A stretch of DNA of 64,000 nucleotides from Astropecten irregularis (taxonomy: Eukaryota > Echinodermata > Asteroidea > Paxillosida > Astropectinidae). The notes under the pieces are model-generated. The model was not told the DNA's origin. It did not search any database and was given only the letters and a program-made list of their open reading frames with translations. Location: positions 4,712,001 through 4,776,000 of the forward strand of contig OZ020259.1 in assembly GCA_963971285.1 (NCBI GenBank), read 5' to 3'. Both the position numbers and the translations under genes were made by a program. Of the stretch, positions 44,101-49,549 are shown piece after piece (position 1 is the stretch's first letter; every line of letters begins with the position of its first letter).

Positions 44101-44836
44101 AAACAGCTACAGCTTCGATGATAAACCACAGCCTAGTATATGGATGACAGAGACGAAGCAGGAGCCTGAGCCGTATCCCAGGTTTGAGAAAAGCCCCTGG
44201 AAAAGGTCGAAAGAGTCCTCGCCTAGTAATTGGCCAACACATTGTAAAACTTTGGTGGCGCACTATTTAGAATCACCCGCATTGATTTAATTAGGAGTTA
44301 AAATTATTATAGCTTGCTTGTGCCGGCCATGCCACTGGATTTGAATTACATTGCGGAAACACCATGTAAGAATCGTTCGCACTTCCGCACTTCTTATTTC
44401 GTTGCACTAGGCTCGTAATGTCTCAACGTTTCGACTAGCCTGCTCTTGTCATCATGAGGAGATGATGATACTGCGCTTCCTGATGATGACTAGAGCTGGC
44501 TAGTCGAAACCTTGAGACCTTACTAAATAAGAAGTGCGAAAGTACGAACGATTCTTACATGGTGTTTCCGCAAACCGGCGCGATCTTCATACCAATTGTC
44601 ACCATGCAAAGCCTCAAATCTTTCTTAAGAATTTGTTTGATGTTATTTTGGCTACAGGTCTTTCAGATGACGCATGTCGAATTGGCGTGGACACATGCAA
44701 CCAGAATGAGTTCTGTTATCCCGCTAGGTGGCGCTGTGACGGTTTAAGGGACTGCTCAAATGGCGAAGACGAGGCTAACTGTCCCAGCTCCCCTCGCCCA
44801 GGTCCGAATACGACAGTTACATCATTGACGGTATAG
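17380..44836 (+). CDS. Gene 2: type II transmembrane serine protease, TM-SEA-trypsin-Frizzled-CUB-LDLa, corin-like
   Basis: Fifteen exons join in frame: 17380-17808, 24364-24613, 26802-26843, 30230-30339, 32449-32516, 35742-35872, 36487-36570, 36939-37143, 38101-38372, 39257-39414, 40799-40958, 41778-42149, 42704-42935, 43633-43799, 44658-44836 (2859 nt, 952 residues). Order: cytoplasmic tail (about 1-203), signal-anchor helix (about 205-226), SEA (about 241-345, one middle exon apparently missing), linker, trypsin (activation at about Arg391/Ile392; His436, Asp485, Ser586), Frizzled (637-760), CUB (761-893), LDLa (894-940). Asp189 (about 580) predicts cleavage after Arg/Lys. The family (corin, enteropeptidase, matriptase) is anchored by the N-terminus with the protease outside the cell, but there the protease is last; here it precedes Frizzled-CUB-LDLa. 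Oddities: Ser at 193 and an eight-cysteine Frizzled. The substrate cannot be inferred. Confidence 0.82.
17811..18062. mobile_element. Long imperfect palindrome next to the gene 2 exon 1 donor
   Basis: AAGTATCACGGTAGATAAAA, TGTAATCTCTTCTGTGAGAG and TGTGGTTCTGAGAAGAACCA pair with CTTCTCAGAACCACACACTC, CTCACATAAGAGATTACATG and TTCAAGTATCACAGT. It starts within the donor context of exon 17380-17808. Confidence 0.75.
18478..18845. mobile_element. Family C element
   Basis: TTAAAGTTACTATCATACTT at one end and CCAAAGTATGATATTACCTT at the other, with the GGGCACCGTATGGGACTGAA core. Confidence 0.75.
18985..19405. repeat. Family U repeat (about 430 bp)
   Basis: TACATCTGTATTGTTATAAA, CTTGCTTACGTCACATGCAG and GGCGGGGCGTACATGTACTG are shared with 27340-27785. 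There are no inverted ends and no open frame. Confidence 0.75.
19655..19960. mobile_element. Family C element, diverged
   Basis: It retains ATGGTGTATTTATCCAGAAA, GATCTCGAGGTAAGATCAAA and GTCTCAGATGTCCGATTGAG; the ends are eroded. Confidence 0.6.
19960..20930. other. Unassigned intronic stretch of gene 2 with a GC-rich core
   Basis: 20240-20500 is clearly richer in GC than its surroundings and has an ATG at 20365 in a 45-codon frame ending at CACG/gtgaga. The phase (1) does not fit the next gene 2 exon (phase 0), so it is not called as an alternative first exon. No domain is seen. Confidence 0.4.
20934..21254. mobile_element. Family O element
   Basis: ATAGACCTTTCTTTTGTTTA and GTTGCAAAAGAAAGGTCTAT are near-perfect inverted ends. 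Confidence 0.85.
21367..21610. mobile_element. Family A element
   Basis: GGGGCCAATTTCATGACGCT and GTGAAATTGGCCCCTGG ends. Confidence 0.8.
21735..22165 (+). repeat. CAG/CAA trinucleotide-rich tract
   Basis: About 430 bases of interrupted CAG and CAA repeats in a gene 2 intron. Open frames through it are single-residue-type products of the repeat, not genes. Confidence 0.9.
22283..22625. mobile_element. Family C element, diverged
   Basis: It retains ATCACAGATTCACATAAAAC, CCATATTCGTTGAGAAATAA and GACCCAGATGGCTGATTGAC and ends near TTCTGTACCATCCCTTTAA. It belongs to a diverged subfamily with copies at 31145 and 50985. Confidence 0.55.
23093..23445. mobile_element. Family C element
   Basis: ATATCATACTTTGGTTTTGG end, TCCCATACGATGCCCACCTT core and TTATAGGCAAATCTGTGAAG right part. 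Confidence 0.75.
23625..24145. mobile_element. Family B element split by an insertion with CCCCGATTT repeats
   Basis: The family B arms (23625-23672 and about 24045-24145) are separated by a 370-base insert (about 23672-24048) bounded by AAGGTGACCA and TGGTCACCTT. The insert starts with repeated GTCCCCGATT motifs and ends with GTCCCCGG. Confidence 0.7.
24364..24613 (+). CDS. Gene 2 exon: juxtamembrane region and signal-anchor transmembrane helix
   Basis: After a strong pyrimidine tract and CTCTAG, a phase 0 exon encodes KLPYHVHIVDRCPNGDP, a Cys-containing hydrophilic part, a basic flank (KPGRCVAKA) and an uncharged helix of about 21 residues (LVSVVTLLLVAIICFLAG). With no N-terminal signal peptide, this is a type II anchor. 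It ends in phase 1 (ACG G). Confidence 0.8.
24715..25315. mobile_element. Family G element with family H nested inside
   Basis: Family G (ACGAAACGGAGGCTCGGGCT ... TCAGGCTCTGGCTCCATTTT) is split by family H (24745-25183), whose ends are GGTTGCACCCAAGTAAATAA and ACTTGGGTGCAACC. Confidence 0.8.
25325..25590. repeat. Family T repeat
   Basis: CCCATAGGGT, ACATCCTCCAAACCAATGAA and CAATAAAATATGTCTTTAAA are shared with 57898-58140. Confidence 0.7.
25695..26165. mobile_element. Palindromic element with CAGGGTGTCCC ends, carrying a family C insert
   Basis: The ends read ACAGGGTGTCCCCCCA and TGGGACACCCTGTAG. A truncated family C copy sits inside at 25755-25985. A related, end-less copy lies at 51715-51965. 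Confidence 0.7.
26434..26678. mobile_element. Family A element
   Basis: AGGGCCAATTTCATAAAACT and TTATGAAATTGGCCCCTGG ends, about 120 bases upstream of gene 2 exon 26802. Confidence 0.8.
26802..26843 (+). CDS. Gene 2 exon: short stalk exon
   Basis: A 42-nt phase 1-1 exon (VDLPSDKQEVAYER) after a long T-run acceptor and before gtaatg. It has no domain of its own but keeps the frame between the membrane helix and the SEA exon. Support is phase and splice sites only. Confidence 0.55.
26934..27160 (-). mobile_element. tRNA-derived SINE, type 2
   Basis: Reversed B box GGGATTCGAACCGGCGACC and reversed A region CTACCAACTGAGCCA, as in a tRNA gene, followed by a shared body (GGCAGTCAGAAGCCATGAAA). 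The body also occurs at 16296-16470. The tRNA-like head is too degenerate for a working tRNA. Confidence 0.65.
27340..27785. repeat. Family U repeat (about 430 bp)
   Basis: The second copy of the 18985-19405 repeat, directly after a type 2 SINE region. Confidence 0.75.
27985..28206. mobile_element. Family C element, truncated
   Basis: TTTGATCTTTAAAAGATCAA, CTTTTCTGGAATTAATACAG and CTACCAAAGTATGATAATAC. Confidence 0.7.
28210..28560. other. Unassigned intronic stretch of gene 2
   Basis: Mostly unique sequence. 28330-28420 is GC-rich (GGCCGCCTGAACGGCCCCGG). No exon, RNA gene or repeat is recognised. Confidence 0.4.
28920..29190 (-). repeat. TTG/CTG (CAA/CAG on the other strand) tract
   Basis: About 270 bases of TTG, CTG and TTT units, giving a poly-Leu open frame on the plus strand. 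It lies in a gene 2 intron with no splice logic connecting it to the gene. Confidence 0.9.
29735..30085. mobile_element. Family C element
   Basis: TTAAAGGTAACATCATATAC end, CCCACACGGTGCCCACTTTT core and CTACCAATGTATGAAATTAC end. It lies about 145 bases upstream of the first SEA exon of gene 2. Confidence 0.7.
30230..30339 (+). CDS. Gene 2 exon: SEA domain, N-terminal part
   Basis: It encodes GPVRITVASSL, YLPSYSDSNSKKYQEFSRAF: the first strand and the YxxxxxDxxSxxYxxFxxxF pattern of SEA domains found in enteropeptidase- and matriptase-type proteases. Phase 1 in, phase 0 out (GCG/gtaagt). Confidence 0.7.
30432..30937. mobile_element. Two adjacent family A elements
   Basis: Copies 30432-30692 and 30693-30937 abut (GAAATTGGCCCCAGGAGTCA junction). 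Both belong to the subfamily with GCTTAAGCACC and GGAAGACTTTTCATGC. An ATTT microsatellite lies in the first. Confidence 0.75.
31145..31518. mobile_element. Family C element, diverged subfamily
   Basis: ATGACTGGTAAAGGTCACAG, CTGAATCGGACATCTTTGTC, GATCTTACCCCGAGATCAAA and CCTGTACTATATAAATTATA are shared with the copy at 50985-51262. Confidence 0.65.
31775..32145. mobile_element. Family C element
   Basis: TTAAAGGTACTATCATACTT end, GATCTTTTAAAAGATCAACA and CCAAAGTATGACACTATACC end. Confidence 0.75.
32146..32412. mobile_element. Family C element, opposite to its neighbour
   Basis: It starts directly after the previous copy. TACGGTGGTGCCCGCTTTGA and ATAAATACAGCATTTCAGGC match the core. It ends about 35 bases before gene 2 exon 32449. 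Confidence 0.7.
32449..32516 (+). CDS. Gene 2 exon: SEA domain, helix and strand
   Basis: It encodes IDGVFKKSILQDEYSHC, TVDSL, continuing the SEA helix and the following strand. Phase 0 is the only open frame. It ends in phase 2 (CTA AG/gtattt), matching the acceptor phase of 35742. The GSxxV strand expected next in SEA is not seen in this or the next exon. Confidence 0.65.
32541..32806. mobile_element. Family K palindromic element
   Basis: GAGCCCAATTTTATGGAATC, TTACCGTTAGC and AATAGGCCCTAACGGATCC. It begins about 25 bases after the donor of gene 2 exon 32449-32516. Confidence 0.75.
32935..33288. mobile_element. Family AA palindromic element
   Basis: Repeated AAGAGTGG/CCACTCTT motifs, ends GCAAAAGAGTGAAAAA and TTTTCACTCTTTTGC; the second copy is at 37812-38050. 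Confidence 0.8.
34692..34918. mobile_element. Family L element
   Basis: CACTGTCAACATTTTCGGTA start and GTTGTCCTAACTGGGCAACA near the end, preceded by a family A right end (34645-34686). Confidence 0.75.
35002..35364 (-). pseudogene. LINE relic: C-terminus of a non-LTR reverse transcriptase
   Basis: The open frame of about 120 codons contains YGHVARFPASDPAKRI, then GW.RPV.RLHDTWLSQMD, MGRLAAWGMA.RRPKGYRSKVD. This pattern (GHVARxP, WxRPxGRPxxTWxxQ, AxxRxxWRxxV) is typical of the region after the polymerase in non-LTR retrotransposons. No upstream polymerase motifs are present, so this is a 5'-truncated dead copy in a gene 2 intron. Confidence 0.65.
35353..35470. mobile_element. Family W left half
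   Basis: GGAAACACCATGTAAGAATC, GGTCTCAACGTTTCGACTAG and TAGTCATCATCAG, abutting the LINE relic. Confidence 0.7.
35742..35872 (+). CDS. Gene 2 exon: SEA domain, C-terminal part
   Basis: It encodes RDVIIEILREATSSGQLAGL, then KMDRKSIIV, which matches the last helix and strand of SEA domains in transmembrane proteases (ILxxAxxSGxLxxLxxDxxSIxV). Phase 2 in, phase 1 out (CAA G/gtatac). A CAA/CAG tract begins a few bases after the donor. Confidence 0.7.
35878..36325 (+). repeat. CAA/CAG trinucleotide tract
   Basis: About 450 bases of CAA, CAG and CAT units beginning just after the donor of gene 2 exon 35742-35872. Poly-Asn and poly-Leu open frames come from it. Confidence 0.9.
36487..36570 (+). 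CDS. Gene 2 exon: linker between SEA and protease
   Basis: A phase 1-1 exon of 84 nt (VLFGLTEEPSGAPP, then TAWPLSSAILRIEP). It is Pro- and Ser-containing with no recognised domain, and it keeps the frame into the protease exon. Support is phase and splice sites. Confidence 0.6.
36592..36840. mobile_element. Family G element
   Basis: GCGTTTACGAAACGGGGTCT and GAGCCTCCGTTTCGTAAACC ends, with a GGCTCC hexamer run (36633-36660). It lies between two gene 2 exons. Confidence 0.85.
36939..37143 (+). CDS. Gene 2 exon: trypsin domain, activation site and His57
   Basis: It encodes RGCG (Cys1), activation site RLTR/IVGG, GRWPWLGSM, HRCAASLL and ITAAHC with His57. Phase 1 in, phase 2 out, the same as gene 1 exon 5015-5210. 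Arg at P1 means activation by a trypsin-like enzyme or by itself. Confidence 0.92.
37250..37442. repeat. Family X repeat, two units
   Basis: GGCCGTGTCCCAAATCTCTG and CCGTGTCCTAAATCTCTGGC start successive units, about 110 bases after the donor of gene 2 exon 36939-37143. Confidence 0.8.
37545..37665 (-). mobile_element. tRNA-derived SINE, type 2, fragment
   Basis: TGGGATTCGAACCCGTGAC, GAATACCGTACCG and CTACCAACTTATCAATCC match the tRNA-like head of the 26934 copy; the body is cut off by the next palindromic element at 37663. Confidence 0.55.
37663..37796. mobile_element. Family B element
   Basis: GGTGAATTTCATGAAGCCCT and GATGAGTTTGTTGAAATCGA ends with the GTCGAGTTACGAATGATC arm. Confidence 0.75.
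37812..38050. mobile_element. Family AA palindromic element
   Basis: ATGCAAAAGAGTGAAAAATA and TTTTCACTCTTTTGCATTTA ends; it finishes 50 bases before the acceptor of gene 2 exon 38101. Confidence 0.85.
38101..38372 (+). CDS. Gene 2 exon: trypsin domain, Asp102 exon
   Basis: It encodes IIFGDHDLEG, the strand RHDNDVALLKL with Asp102, Cys122 (SPVC) and Cys136 in KECYIAGWGHTVESG. Phase 2 in, phase 1 out. A palindromic repeat ends only about 50 bases upstream of its acceptor. Confidence 0.92.
39033..39108. mobile_element. Family A right-end fragment
   Basis: AAATGTCATGGTTAGCAAAT and GCCGTGAAATTGGCCCC, followed directly by a fragment of the family L element (39109-39180). Confidence 0.65.
39257..39414 (+). 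CDS. Gene 2 exon: trypsin domain, Asp189 exon
   Basis: It encodes ILQEAQIPLV, Cys168 (KDIC), Cys182 (NMICAG) and GGVDSCQ with Asp189, ending in phase 0 before gtatga. The 56-bp satellite array lies in the intron that follows. Confidence 0.92.
39750..40612 (+). repeat. 56-bp satellite array in a gene 2 protease intron
   Basis: About 15 units of a 56-bp sequence (CTTGGAGTTAGGAGGGCCTG, ACGTTTCGATCCTAGCAGGA, TCTTTCTCAAAGGCTG). Single dispersed copies of the same unit lie at about 12020-12110, 45715-45770, 50515-50695, 52560-52790 and 63920-64000. Confidence 0.9.
40799..40958 (+). CDS. Gene 2 exon: trypsin domain, Ser195 exon with Ser at 193
   Basis: It starts SDSGGPLTC instead of GDSGGPLTC: the codon before Asp194 is AGT (Ser) where both gene 1 copies have a Gly codon. 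The remainder is trypsin-like (LTSFGYGC, GVYTRVSRYWDYI). It is 160 nt, phase 0 to 1. A palindromic repeat starts about 12 bases after the donor. Confidence 0.9.
40970..41105. mobile_element. GC-rich palindrome after the gene 2 Ser195 exon
   Basis: GAGACTTTTGAGAACCGGTC and GACCGGTTCTCAAAAGTCTC are exact inverted ends; inside are CpG-rich arms (CTGCGCACGCGCAC / GTGCGCGTGCGC). It starts about 12 bases after the exon's donor site. Confidence 0.85.
41430..41640. repeat. Dispersed repeat shared with 55710-55890
   Basis: CATGCAAATTTTATGCAACG, AATCAGAT.TG, CGTGACGGAGG and TGGATTGGCTTGCATAAT-type blocks are shared in the same order. Each copy carries a similar short open frame, but with no other sign of coding. 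Confidence 0.7.
41778..42149 (+). CDS. Gene 2 exon: Frizzled CRD, eight cysteines
   Basis: One 372-nt phase 1-1 exon. It has Cys1 (VHC), Cys2 (PTC), Cys4 and Cys5 (LVC, PSC), Cys6 and Cys7 (VPCREFC), Cys9 (ARC) and Cys10 (VFC). By alignment with gene 1, Cys3 and Cys8 are both missing. A Ser/Pro/Ala-rich insert (APSPASASS) lies in the middle. Confidence 0.85.
42180..42318. mobile_element. Family X palindromic copy
   Basis: GGGCTGTGTCCCAATTCTCT and AGCCAGAGACTTGCAACACG ends; it starts about 30 bases after the donor of the gene 2 Frizzled exon. Confidence 0.75.
42388..42470. mobile_element. Family E left half
   Basis: GGGCGATCTCCACCATGAGT, GCGTTGGCCAATCACAATGC and CGGAATTAATTTT, with no right arm. 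Confidence 0.6.
42704..42935 (+). CDS. Gene 2 exon: CUB domain, first half
   Basis: It encodes SDCGPTDLH, an NHSVINSPHLPGSF stretch typical of CUB starts, GCTWRVSGPP, AFIFKFTVLEL and a GQGKVITIGAGN turn. Phase 1 in, phase 2 out. Confidence 0.82.
42965..43060. mobile_element. Family A right-end fragment
   Basis: GACATAAATGTCATGGTAAG and GCCGTGAAATTGGCCATAGG, about 30 bases after the donor of gene 2 exon 42704-42935. Confidence 0.65.
43360..43590 (+). repeat. 18-19-bp minisatellite
   Basis: About twelve units of ATCGGCAAAACGGTTTCAA type in the intron between the two gene 2 CUB exons. It ends about 40 bases before the next acceptor. Confidence 0.85.
43633..43799 (+). CDS. Gene 2 exon: CUB domain, second half
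   Basis: It encodes YKLFGPELPRPLVVKSNQAW and RAFRFTVEVHVID, the last strands of the CUB barrel (compare [13 protein letters not shown] in gene 1). Phase 2 in, phase 1 out. The intron between the halves (42936-43632) is absent from gene 1. Confidence 0.82.
43905..44282. mobile_element. Family E element with family G nested inside
   Basis: Arms GAGCGCCACCAAAAGTTTGC and TTTGGTGGCGCACTATTTAG enclose a family G element (43976-44215) that starts TTCTCAAAGTTCGGCTCTGG. Confidence 0.75.
44345..44575. mobile_element. Family W palindromic element before the LDLa exon
   Basis: GGAAACACCATGTAAGAATC and GATTCTTACATGGTGTTTCC are exact inverted ends; AACGTTTCGACTAGCCTGCT lies inside. A left half occurs at 35353-35470. 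Confidence 0.85.
44658..44836 (+). CDS. Gene 2 terminal exon: LDL-receptor class A repeat and stop
   Basis: A complete six-cysteine LDLa: DAC, DTC, EFC, WRCDGLRDC, then GEDEANC, including the DGxxDCxxGxDE calcium site. After PRP the frame runs through a weak possible donor (G/gtccga), at the phase where gene 1 splices to its second protease, and stops after 11 more residues (GPNTTVTSLTV) at TAG 44834-44836. Splicing onward cannot be excluded. Confidence 0.8.
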
Positions 44837-44867
44837 CGAAGACAATCAGTGTCGTAATGTTTTCAGT

Positions 44868-45345
44868 TGGCCAGCATAACAACAGCATATAGACCGACCG
44901 ATGATGTACCATCCGCCATTACTGCGGTGTCCCGCTCTCATTTTGTGTGGCAACAAAATAATTTACGCTCCACTGCACACTCAGAGTTTACGACCCCTGA
45001 TCTGGGGACATTCAACCTGCAGTATAGAGTGCGATTTTCAAACATTTCTTAGTAACGTCGTATAGACCGATTCGACGGCACGATATACCATCAGCCATTA
45101 CTGCGGTGTCCCCGCCCGCCTTTTGTGTGGCAACAAAATAATTTACGCTCCACCGCACACTCAGAGTTTACGACCCCTGATCTGGGGACATTCAACCTGC
45201 AGTATAGAGTGCGATGGAACGTAAATTCTTTTGTTGCCACACAAAAGGCGGGCGGGGACACCGCAGTAATGGCTGATGGTATATCGTGCCGTCGGATCGG
45301 TCTATACGACGTTACTAAGAAATGTTTGAAAATTGGTTTCAGTTG
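44868..45345. mobile_element. Inverted-repeat element with a duplicated left arm
   Basis: 45030-45160 and 45210-45345 are inverted copies (CGGCACGATATACCATCAGC / GCTGATGGTATATCGTGCCG), and 44868-45035 is a further direct copy of the left part (TTTACGCTCCACTGCACACT). It begins 32 bases after the gene 2 stop. Confidence 0.85.
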
Positions 45346-45684
45346 TTGACATGCTGGCCAATACAATGTACATAGTATACCAGTCGAATTTGGCAAACGT
45401 TTTGCCTGCCCATTCTGACCAAGTCACTGACTATTGTGATTGACAAACCCTATAGCATAATTATGTATGATACACTTTAGAGTCACAATTTATAAGTCTG
45501 CCATAGAGTGTGTTTTGTGTTTTGGATAAATGCAAAAATCAGTCGGTAGTCTTGACTTTTTCATTCCATTTTTGAGCGGCAAACATTCAACAGAGATCCT
45601 TTCTTTTGTTAGTATTTTTATCCAGTGAGTTTAAAATCTTTCTCTTTTCATGTACGCTTACCAATTATAGTTTTAACTGCTGAA

Positions 45685-45772
45685 AATTGCTCATCAGCCA
45701 AACAATTTAGCCTTTGAGAAAGATCCTACTAGGATCAAAGCGCGTCAGGCCCTCCTAACTCCAAGCAATTAT
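45685..45772. repeat. Single dispersed copy of the 56-bp satellite unit
   Basis: CTCATCAGCC flank, then TTTGAGAAAGATCCTACTAG and GCCCTCCTAACTCCAAGCAA. Confidence 0.7.
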
Positions 45773-46531
45773 AGTTTTGATATGAAGTTTTAGCACTACA
45801 ACATTATACTGTACTGTGTTAATGCACATTGTGTGGTCGTTTTAAATGTTTGCGCGCGCTTTTGATCACGTTCAATTTGGTTTACAACGCTAGAGGGCCT
45901 AACGCTAGGGGGCGTCAACAAAGACGATGCTTAATTCAAAGTGATATTTCTAACTTTATTTGTATGCAAAGTCTCGTGTGGCGTTTAATGTATGAAACTT
46001 TAGACTTGAAAATTTAGTTCTACTTTAATTCGCGATTTGGTTCTTAATATCACAGCATTCGTATCTTTCCTGTGAGCGTACCTACACAAAAGCTCTGTAA
46101 ATATACCGCTAAAATTTAATATATTATGATAATTATACTTCAATATATGTTTTTATATTAAACTACACGGTTAAAGGATTATCTTTGTCGAAACACAGGT
46201 ACATGTATCATAGGAATATGTTTCTCTTTAACAAGTGTTTCAAGTTTAATAATGAATACATTATTATTATTATTATGAATGATGGATATACTATTATAAT
46301 AATTGTAAGAGAAAGAGCATATAACTTTGGGAATTATTCATGTACCAATAACTTTGAAAATCATAAATACTATGAATCATGATGGAAATCAGTTGTTGCA
46401 ATTTGCCAAATTTCCAAATGCTGTTTTCTCGAAATAACGACATCATTTCAAAAATGCTATAAAAATCATGATTACATCATAGAAATTTTGGTATTTTTAG
46501 TTATGAACTTGAAACAAGTCTAAGCCTTATA

Positions 46532-46672
46532 CTGGGCGCGTTCGTTTAGCTTCCACGTGGCGGCCCCGACATGGAAATTGTCGTGTACACTACACAAAAC
46601 CAACGAGAGCTTGAGAGCCGAGGTTGACTGGTATCGACTCGTGGAGGCTCAACGAACGGACCCATAGTGTTT
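46532..46672. mobile_element. Palindromic element with CGTTCGTTTAGCCTCCACG-type ends
   Basis: GGGCGCGTTCGTTTAGCTTC and GAGGCTCAACGAACGGACCC form the inverted ends of a 140-bp element. Confidence 0.75.
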
Positions 46673-46899
46673 CTCACGTTTTTACTATACCAATCATGTA
46701 CTCATACCTTAAAATCCGATATGGTTGTATATCAATCGTTAATTTGATTTGTCATGCGCGGTGACTCATCATTGCGTTGAAACACGTGGGAATGACACCA
46801 CCTGTCGATATTATTTCATACTTATCAAGGGAGTCGGTGTTAATACCGATATGATGATAATTTTATAGGAGACCACTGTGGTGAACATGAATATAAAGC

Positions 46900-47236
46900 A
46901 AAGTGTACGTACACTGTCAACATTTTCGGTAACAATCTCGGTAACATGTTGCCCAGGTATACGTTGTTGCTGAAAATGTTGTCAGTGTACACAGAGCAAA
47001 ACGAGTTGGGTAACATGTCGCAGCAACATCTCGGTAACATGTTGGCCAAATGTTGCTAGTGTACGATGGCAAAACAAGTTGGGTAACATGTCGCAGCAAC
47101 ATCTCGGTAACATGTTGGCCAAATGTTGCTCGTGTACACAGGGCCCAAAGTCTTGTTGCCCAGGTGTGTTGCCCTAACTGGGCAACATGTCACCGAAAAA
47201 ATGTTACCGAAATTGTTAACAGTGTTTACTCTGCTT
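46900..47236. mobile_element. Family L element
   Basis: TACACTGTCAACATTTTCGG and CGAAATTGTTAACAGTGTTT ends, with internal direct repeats of GTTGGGTAACATGTCGCAGC. Confidence 0.8.
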
Positions 47237-47239
47237 AAA

Positions 47240-47435
47240 CCTGATAAGAAAATATTAAACGGTGAAAAAATTAAAGAAATTCCGTAGGAGTTTTTCACTG
47301 TTTTCTCAAAAAGTGGGCACCGTATGGGACTGAAAATTTCACAGATGATTGTTACTGTATCTGTCTTAATATTTTTTGCCCATGAATCTGCATTTTTTTT
47401 GACAAAAAAAAACAAAGTATGATATTACCTTTAAC
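47240..47435. mobile_element. Family C element, truncated
   Basis: TTTTTCACTGTTTTCTCAAA, GTGGGCACCGTATGGGACTG and CAAAGTATGATATTACCTTT. Confidence 0.7.
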
Positions 47436-47999
47436 ACCACATTTTGTATAATTTATAAAAAAGTGCTGTTCACCAAAACGCAAACATTTAAGAAGATAGG
47501 CATAGCGCACGATGGTATCATTATTTATAATAATTATGGTATAAAACCAAAATTATGTTTTGGTGTATTTTTTTCTAAAATGTATATATGATCACCAAAC
47601 AGTAGTTATTTCACATACAAAATTGTAAAATAAAAATCCAGATTATTACAAATTATTAAAATTATTACTCACAGAAGTTACAACAACAAAAAATACATAA
47701 TTATGATAAAATCGTATATTATTGTATATGAATTGGATACCACTTGTAATTCAGAAAATGCACGAAATAAATTAATATTAAAGTGAATAAAATTAAGATA
47801 AATACGAAGATAATCGTAAGTTGTATTCGGTGGTATCTTTGAGCGTCTGTAAAAATGGTTTAACTTTCCAAGAACTGCAAAGCGAATGCTGGTGAAAATG
47901 ACAATTTTGAGAATTTCAAAGACACAGCCTAATTTCCCTTGGGTAAAAGGGGAATTTTAACCCATGCACACACCGTAAATACTTCTCCATAAAGCAGAG

Positions 48000-48537
48000 C
48001 GTATACACTGTCAACATTTTCGGTAACATTTTCGGTAACATGTTAGGGCAATACACCTGGGCCCAATTTCATGGAATCCGTTACGGCCTGTTTTTGTGCT
48101 CACGGGCACTGCTTTGCGTGAAATCTATTTCATGGAATTCATAAGCAAGACTTTCGGTTAGCGAAGAATTTCTAGGGTAACCGTAAATATTTTCTGCTAA
48201 CGGGCTGACATAATTATGCATTTTGCAAAAAAAAAACTTGCTTACCGTTACCAAAAAGAAAACTCTCCTGTGAATACGCTAACTGTATTTGATGCTAACG
48301 TAAGCGAAGAATTTTTGCTATAAACGGTAACGGATTCCATGAAATTTGGCCGCAGGGCAACACGACTCTAAGCCCACTAGCAACATTTGGCCAACATGTT
48401 ACCGAGATGTTGCTGCGACATGTTACCCAACTCGGTTTGCTCTGTGTACACTGACAACATTTTCAGCAACAACGTATACCTGTGCAACATTTTACCGAGA
48501 TTGTTACCGAAACTGTTGACAGTGTACACACTGCTTT
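48000..48537. mobile_element. Family L element with family K nested inside
   Basis: Family L (CACTGTCAACATTTTCGGTA ... ACTGTTGACAGTGTACACAC) is split by family K (48058-48356; GGGCCCAATTTCATGGAATC ... GGATTCCATGAAATTTGGCC). Confidence 0.8.
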
Positions 48538-49549
48538 AGACCAATAATCCTTACCATCACAATTCCAGCATACCCTCACGTCAATCTCTGTGAGGGTACC
48601 CGTCTAATTATTTGACTAAAACCTCGGGAAGAATGGGCCCTATTATAGGCCTAAGCCAAGCTCAGTTGCACCATATGGTGAAATCCTCATGCAAACAAAG
48701 CACTGTTAATCAAACAGTTCTGTAAGTCAGTTACGATATCTTAAGCGAACGTAAAGACCGACAACATTGAATAAGTAAGGCGACTCCTCTAGCCCCGCCC
48801 TTTCCAAACCCGACGCCCCACCCCTATTACAAGTCTCAAGTCATGTCACACTACTACTAGTTGAAACCTACAGTTTAAAGTCCAAACACATAATTGCATC
48901 AAAATAGACATAATTGGGTCAACCTGTGCGCGGTCCACTTTTCCTAACACTTTCCAAACGAAAAGTCCAATTCCACGATATCTTACACATGAATGCGTGT
49001 GATAAATCGCCTGGTAATGTTGAATGTTTCACCTGACAAAATAAGGCCTACTTCAGACAAAGCATCAATTATTATCCCTTAATTATCTTGTGAATAACTA
49101 ATTAATTAGATGGCCCAATTTTTTTTGGTAAGAATCCAAACAGTAATGTTAATAGCAACAGGTGATTGTGACATACCAAATCTATGACGTATGTTTTGTG
49201 TATTGCTGTTATTACGGATGTTGTGTTGCAATAATCGTGTATAAACGGCTGTCTATGTTATACACTGTAGAAATTTACCCTCCTAATCAACCATGTGGAA
49301 AATAAAACAAAACAAAAGAACGGCCCAGTACCGTGTGTGGTAGATATACAATGTTAGCAGCTGCTATGGCCGATGCCTGCTATACATATGCAAATGAGAC
49401 CGTGTGAATACGCGTGCCGTCATAATATTGAGACCAAGTTGAATTTAATACTTGTGCGGGTCGTGTGGGCCTACGCCCGACGGCCGTTTCATGAAGTGCC
49501 ATTTTATACATGCGCTGCATGGATACACGTTATGGGGTTTATACCTGGG

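Noticed and set aside
35353..44575. CRISPR-like or regulatory array from repeated short motifs
   Set aside because: The repeats are dispersed palindromic transposable elements of a eukaryotic genome; there is no regular spacer pattern.
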